From Trichothermofontia sp037445115 (lineage in GTDB: Bacteria; Cyanobacteriota; Cyanobacteriia; B231): 7,912 nucleotides of DNA. The notes under the pieces were generated by a model, which was given only the letters and a program-made list of their open reading frames with translations, was not told the DNA's origin and did no database searches. How positions within the stretch are numbered: position 1 is the stretch's first letter; the number at the start of each line of letters is the position of its first letter. The translations under genes and the position numbers were made by a program. The stretch lies in contig JBBILC010000176.1 of the NCBI GenBank assembly GCA_037445115.1, forward strand, positions 1 through 7,912, given 5' to 3'. Positions 6,068 to 7,912 of the stretch are shown piece by piece.

Positions 6068-7795
6068 TTGGCAAAAGCTAAGCAGAAAGTAGCAACTATC
6101 GACAAGCTACAGCTTGACTACCAACTGGCTGAGTTGCCATCATCTCAGCATCGGGCAGGGTTAGCCGGACTGGTGCTAGTGGTGCAATGGCTTCAGGATG
6201 ACCCAACCTTTCAGGAAAAAGTGGAAGCTGGGGCAATTTGTCGGCTCACCCGATTGGATGACAATGGGGCAACGCTGGAGATCAATCAAGCAGGCTTGGC
6301 AGCGCTATTTGATGAAATTTATGCGGCACACAGAGATGAAAAAGCTGAGACAAAACTTCGCGAGAACAAAAAAGGTGAAGTCAAAGAACCCATCAGGATT
6401 GAGGAGCACGACGAGATAGATCCAAAAACTCAGAATCCCAAAGTTGATCGAAAAACAGGGCAGGTCAAGAAAAAGACTTTTTATATCTACCCTGTGACCA
6501 TTCCCAAAGGCTCTTTTCTTGCCACTGAAGAGTACGATACAACTTTTAATTATCAATCAGATACGGGCATCTGGATTAAGCTTTGGCGGGATGGAATTTG
6601 GGAGATTCTTAAGGGTAAGCATACATCACGTCTTCCCTTTCACCACAGAGCAGAAGGTTCGTATGAAAGCGATGCTATCGAGCTTTGGGAAAAATTGAGC
6701 AAGTCTCCGGAATCATCCGTCAAGCTACCCGGAAGCTTTTTTCTTGGAGCACAAGAAACTAATGCGGAAGGTGTTAAATTTCAAGATAAACTTTGTTTTC
6801 AATTCTTGCTGCATTTCTGGTTTTATGCTGCCTTTATCTATATTCCTCAAATTGTCAAACTTGAGAAGGACAAAGAACAGAAAAAGTATGTTGAGAAAAC
6901 CAGTTTTTTCGGTTACTCAATAGCAATTCCAGATGTCTCAAATCTAAGATTTTTTTGTGATGATCTAAAAGATGTTTTGCGAAGACGAGGCATTGAATCT
7001 ATTGCATATCGTCCTCGTGATGTAGTCGTAGATTTAGCTGTTGAAAGTGCTCTTGACGCATTAAAGCAACTGAAGGAACGATTAGAGGTTATAGAAGGGG
7101 ATAAATCTATTGCTGACTTGGTTTTAGGGTTTGATGTTATTCATGCCAAACCAGGAGAAGATGTCAAATTACTTGGAATCACCCGGATTAAGCCAGACCC
7201 TGTAATGGTTGATGATTATGCTCAGTTTCGAGGTGCATTTAGAAGTCCTATATTTCGGCGACAATATCTAGGTAATTTGGTTGAGCGGAAGGAATGGTAT
7301 ATCGGGTTCGATGCTTTACTTTGTAAGATTCCTTATGAACAAAGCATTGAGAACCATTATTTTCGACATGATGTTCGCAAGAAAATCGCATCCATTATTG
7401 AACAGGAGAAGCAGGATATGAGCGAAACCGCAACCGACGTGGCGATCGAGCCAATGATTTTTCAACTGGTTCAAAACTATGTCAGCCGTAAGCTAAACGC
7501 TAAATATGGCCTGAAATGGGAAAAACACTGGACAGGGCTGAAGAAGGAAGAATTAGAGAAGCAGGCTGGATACGATGAATATTCCAAGATGAAGGCCAAA
7601 ATTGCCAAAACGGCATTTTTGGACATTCGCAGCCGTACAGAGCAAATGGATTTTATCAACTACTTTGTCTCTAGTCTTTGCTCTGTGCCTCAGCACATGA
7701 AATCCGATGATTTTGTCACCCTTACTCAAGCGTTGTATCAAGACACTGACAAAGTCCGCACCCTTACCCTATTAGCTCTCTCAGCTAATGGCTAA
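6068..7795 (+). CDS. cas8: Type I-MYXAN Cascade large subunit Cas8 (Cmx8)
   Basis: This 575-residue protein is the large subunit of the Cascade complex, which recognises the PAM and recruits Cas3. It matches the Cmx8 group (also filed as Csx13/Cas8a1-like): LPSSQHRAGLAGLV (23-36), FFLGAQETNAEGVKF (224-238) and FLLHFW (246-251) are its characteristic stretches. A basic, charged insert lies around 90-137 and a helical C-terminal region around 451-575. No cysteine-rich zinc motif was noticed. It starts with TTG at 6068, with AAGGAGG at 6052-6058 (9-base spacing); no in-frame ATG is better placed. The middle of the gene is clearly AT-richer than its ends. An internal ATG at 7418 with its own Shine-Dalgarno could give a separate small subunit. 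It follows the toxin remnant by 21 bases and precedes cas7 by 32. Confidence 0.9.
   Translation: MAKAKQKVATIDKLQLDYQLAELPSSQHRAGLAGLVLVVQWLQDDPTFQEKVEAGAICRLTRLDDNGATLEINQAGLAALFDEIYAAHRDEKAETKLRENKKGEVKEPIRIEEHDEIDPKTQNPKVDRKTGQVKKKTFYIYPVTIPKGSFLATEEYDTTFNYQSDTGIWIKLWRDGIWEILKGKHTSRLPFHHRAEGSYESDAIELWEKLSKSPESSVKLPGSFFLGAQETNAEGVKFQDKLCFQFLLHFWFYAAFIYIPQIVKLEKDKEQKKYVEKTSFFGYSIAIPDVSNLRFFCDDLKDVLRRRGIESIAYRPRDVVVDLAVESALDALKQLKERLEVIEGDKSIADLVLGFDVIHAKPGEDVKLLGITRIKPDPVMVDDYAQFRGAFRSPIFRRQYLGNLVERKEWYIGFDALLCKIPYEQSIENHYFRHDVRKKIASIIEQEKQDMSETATDVAIEPMIFQLVQNYVSRKLNAKYGLKWEKHWTGLKKEELEKQAGYDEYSKMKAKIAKTAFLDIRSRTEQMDFINYFVSSLCSVPQHMKSDDFVTLTQALYQDTDKVRTLTLLALSANG
7418..7795 (+). CDS. cas11: Candidate internally translated small subunit Cas11 (within cas8)
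   Basis: The ATG at 7418-7420 is in frame with cas8 (codon 451) and has AGGAG at 7404-7408, 9 bases upstream, the same spacing as that used by cas8 itself. Translation would give 125 residues beginning MSETATDVAIEPMIFQLVQN and ending with cas8. The product is mostly helical and lysine-rich (GLKWEKHWTGLKKEELEKQA), which is what Cas11 small subunits look like. Internal translation of Cas11 from cas8 or cas10d is established for types I-B, I-C and I-D. For this particular locus it is an inference from the start signals and product size. The preceding residues (EQEKQD) look like a domain boundary. Confidence 0.55.
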   Translation: MSETATDVAIEPMIFQLVQNYVSRKLNAKYGLKWEKHWTGLKKEELEKQAGYDEYSKMKAKIAKTAFLDIRSRTEQMDFINYFVSSLCSVPQHMKSDDFVTLTQALYQDTDKVRTLTLLALSANG

Positions 7796-7827
7796 ATGCT
7801 ATCTCACACACGAAGGAGAAAATTTTC

Positions 7828-7872
7828 ATGAACAAGAATTTGTTTGCTACGGTTCTGACCCAGAAGTGTTGA
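7828..7872 (+). pseudogene. cas7: cas7 (DevR/Csa2-type backbone subunit), cut off by an IS after about 11 codons
   Basis: AAGGAG at 7813-7818, 9 bases before an ATG at 7828, opens a frame reading MNKNLFATVLT. This is the typical start of MYXAN/I-B-type Cas7 (DevR) proteins, in which 'LF.TVLTY.AP' continues into the RNA-binding palm. Here the next bases are the IS tip, and the frame ends after QKC at a TGA (7870-7872). The remaining roughly 300 residues of Cas7 are absent. Gene order (after cas8) fits cas7. The rest may lie beyond the IS on the right, or may have been lost. Identification rests on 11 residues plus position, so it is good but not certain. Confidence 0.65.
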
Positions 7873-7912
7873 ATGATAGGAAATGTGTTAAAAAATAGCC
7901 TCTAATCGTGTA
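7859..7912. mobile_element. Terminal end of an insertion sequence (right copy, partial)
   Basis: The tip CCCAGAAGTGTTGAAT (7859-7874) is the exact inverse of 38-53. Inward it continues AT-rich with AAAAATAG and CTAATC placed much as in the left copy, but otherwise different, as expected if one is the left and the other the right terminal repeat of the same IS. That would put the two IS copies in direct orientation. The element has inserted into the 11th-12th codon of cas7. No target duplication can be defined, because the outer flanks of both copies are outside the window. Confidence 0.65.

Overview
The window looks cyanobacterial. It carries at least five copies of the octamer GCGATCGC (the HIP1 palindrome typical of many cyanobacterial genomes; starts at 524, 2502, 2750, 3865 and 4765). 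Its small hypothetical proteins and its Cas proteins also have a cyanobacterial look. The species cannot be named from the sequence.

Layout. Positions 1 to about 53 look like the end of an insertion sequence (IS), followed by the last codons of a truncated reading frame (to 131). A small minus-strand gene (253-489) and a small plus-strand gene (887-1081) follow; both encode unassigned proteins and are separated by non-coding DNA. A WYL-domain transcription regulator (1338-2333) then precedes a co-directional CRISPR-Cas operon of the 'MYXAN' type, a Class 1 type I lineage close to I-A/I-B: cas6/cmx6 (2385-3047), cas3 with fused HD nuclease and helicase (3049-5523), a DUF433 antitoxin-like gene (5580-5897) with the remains of its toxin partner (5898-6046), cas8/cmx8 (6068-7795), and the first codons of cas7 (7828-7872). 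Cas7 is cut off by a second IS end at about 7859.

How the parts work together. The WYL protein probably controls the operon from the TATAAT promoter region at 2339-2372. Cas6 would process pre-crRNA, Cas8 (with Cas7 and Cas5) would form the Cascade surveillance complex, and Cas3 would degrade the target. An in-frame ATG with its own Shine-Dalgarno sequence inside cas8 (7404-7420) would give a separate 125-residue C-terminal product, a good candidate for the small subunit Cas11.

Integrity. The two outer ends of the window carry the same 16-base sequence in inverted orientation, so the module appears bracketed by two copies of one IS. The right copy destroys cas7. No cas5, cas1, cas2, cas4 or CRISPR array is present here. 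The toxin partner of the DUF433 gene has an internal deletion. The system as seen is therefore incomplete: regulator, cas6, cas3 and cas8 are intact, but no Cascade backbone gene is.
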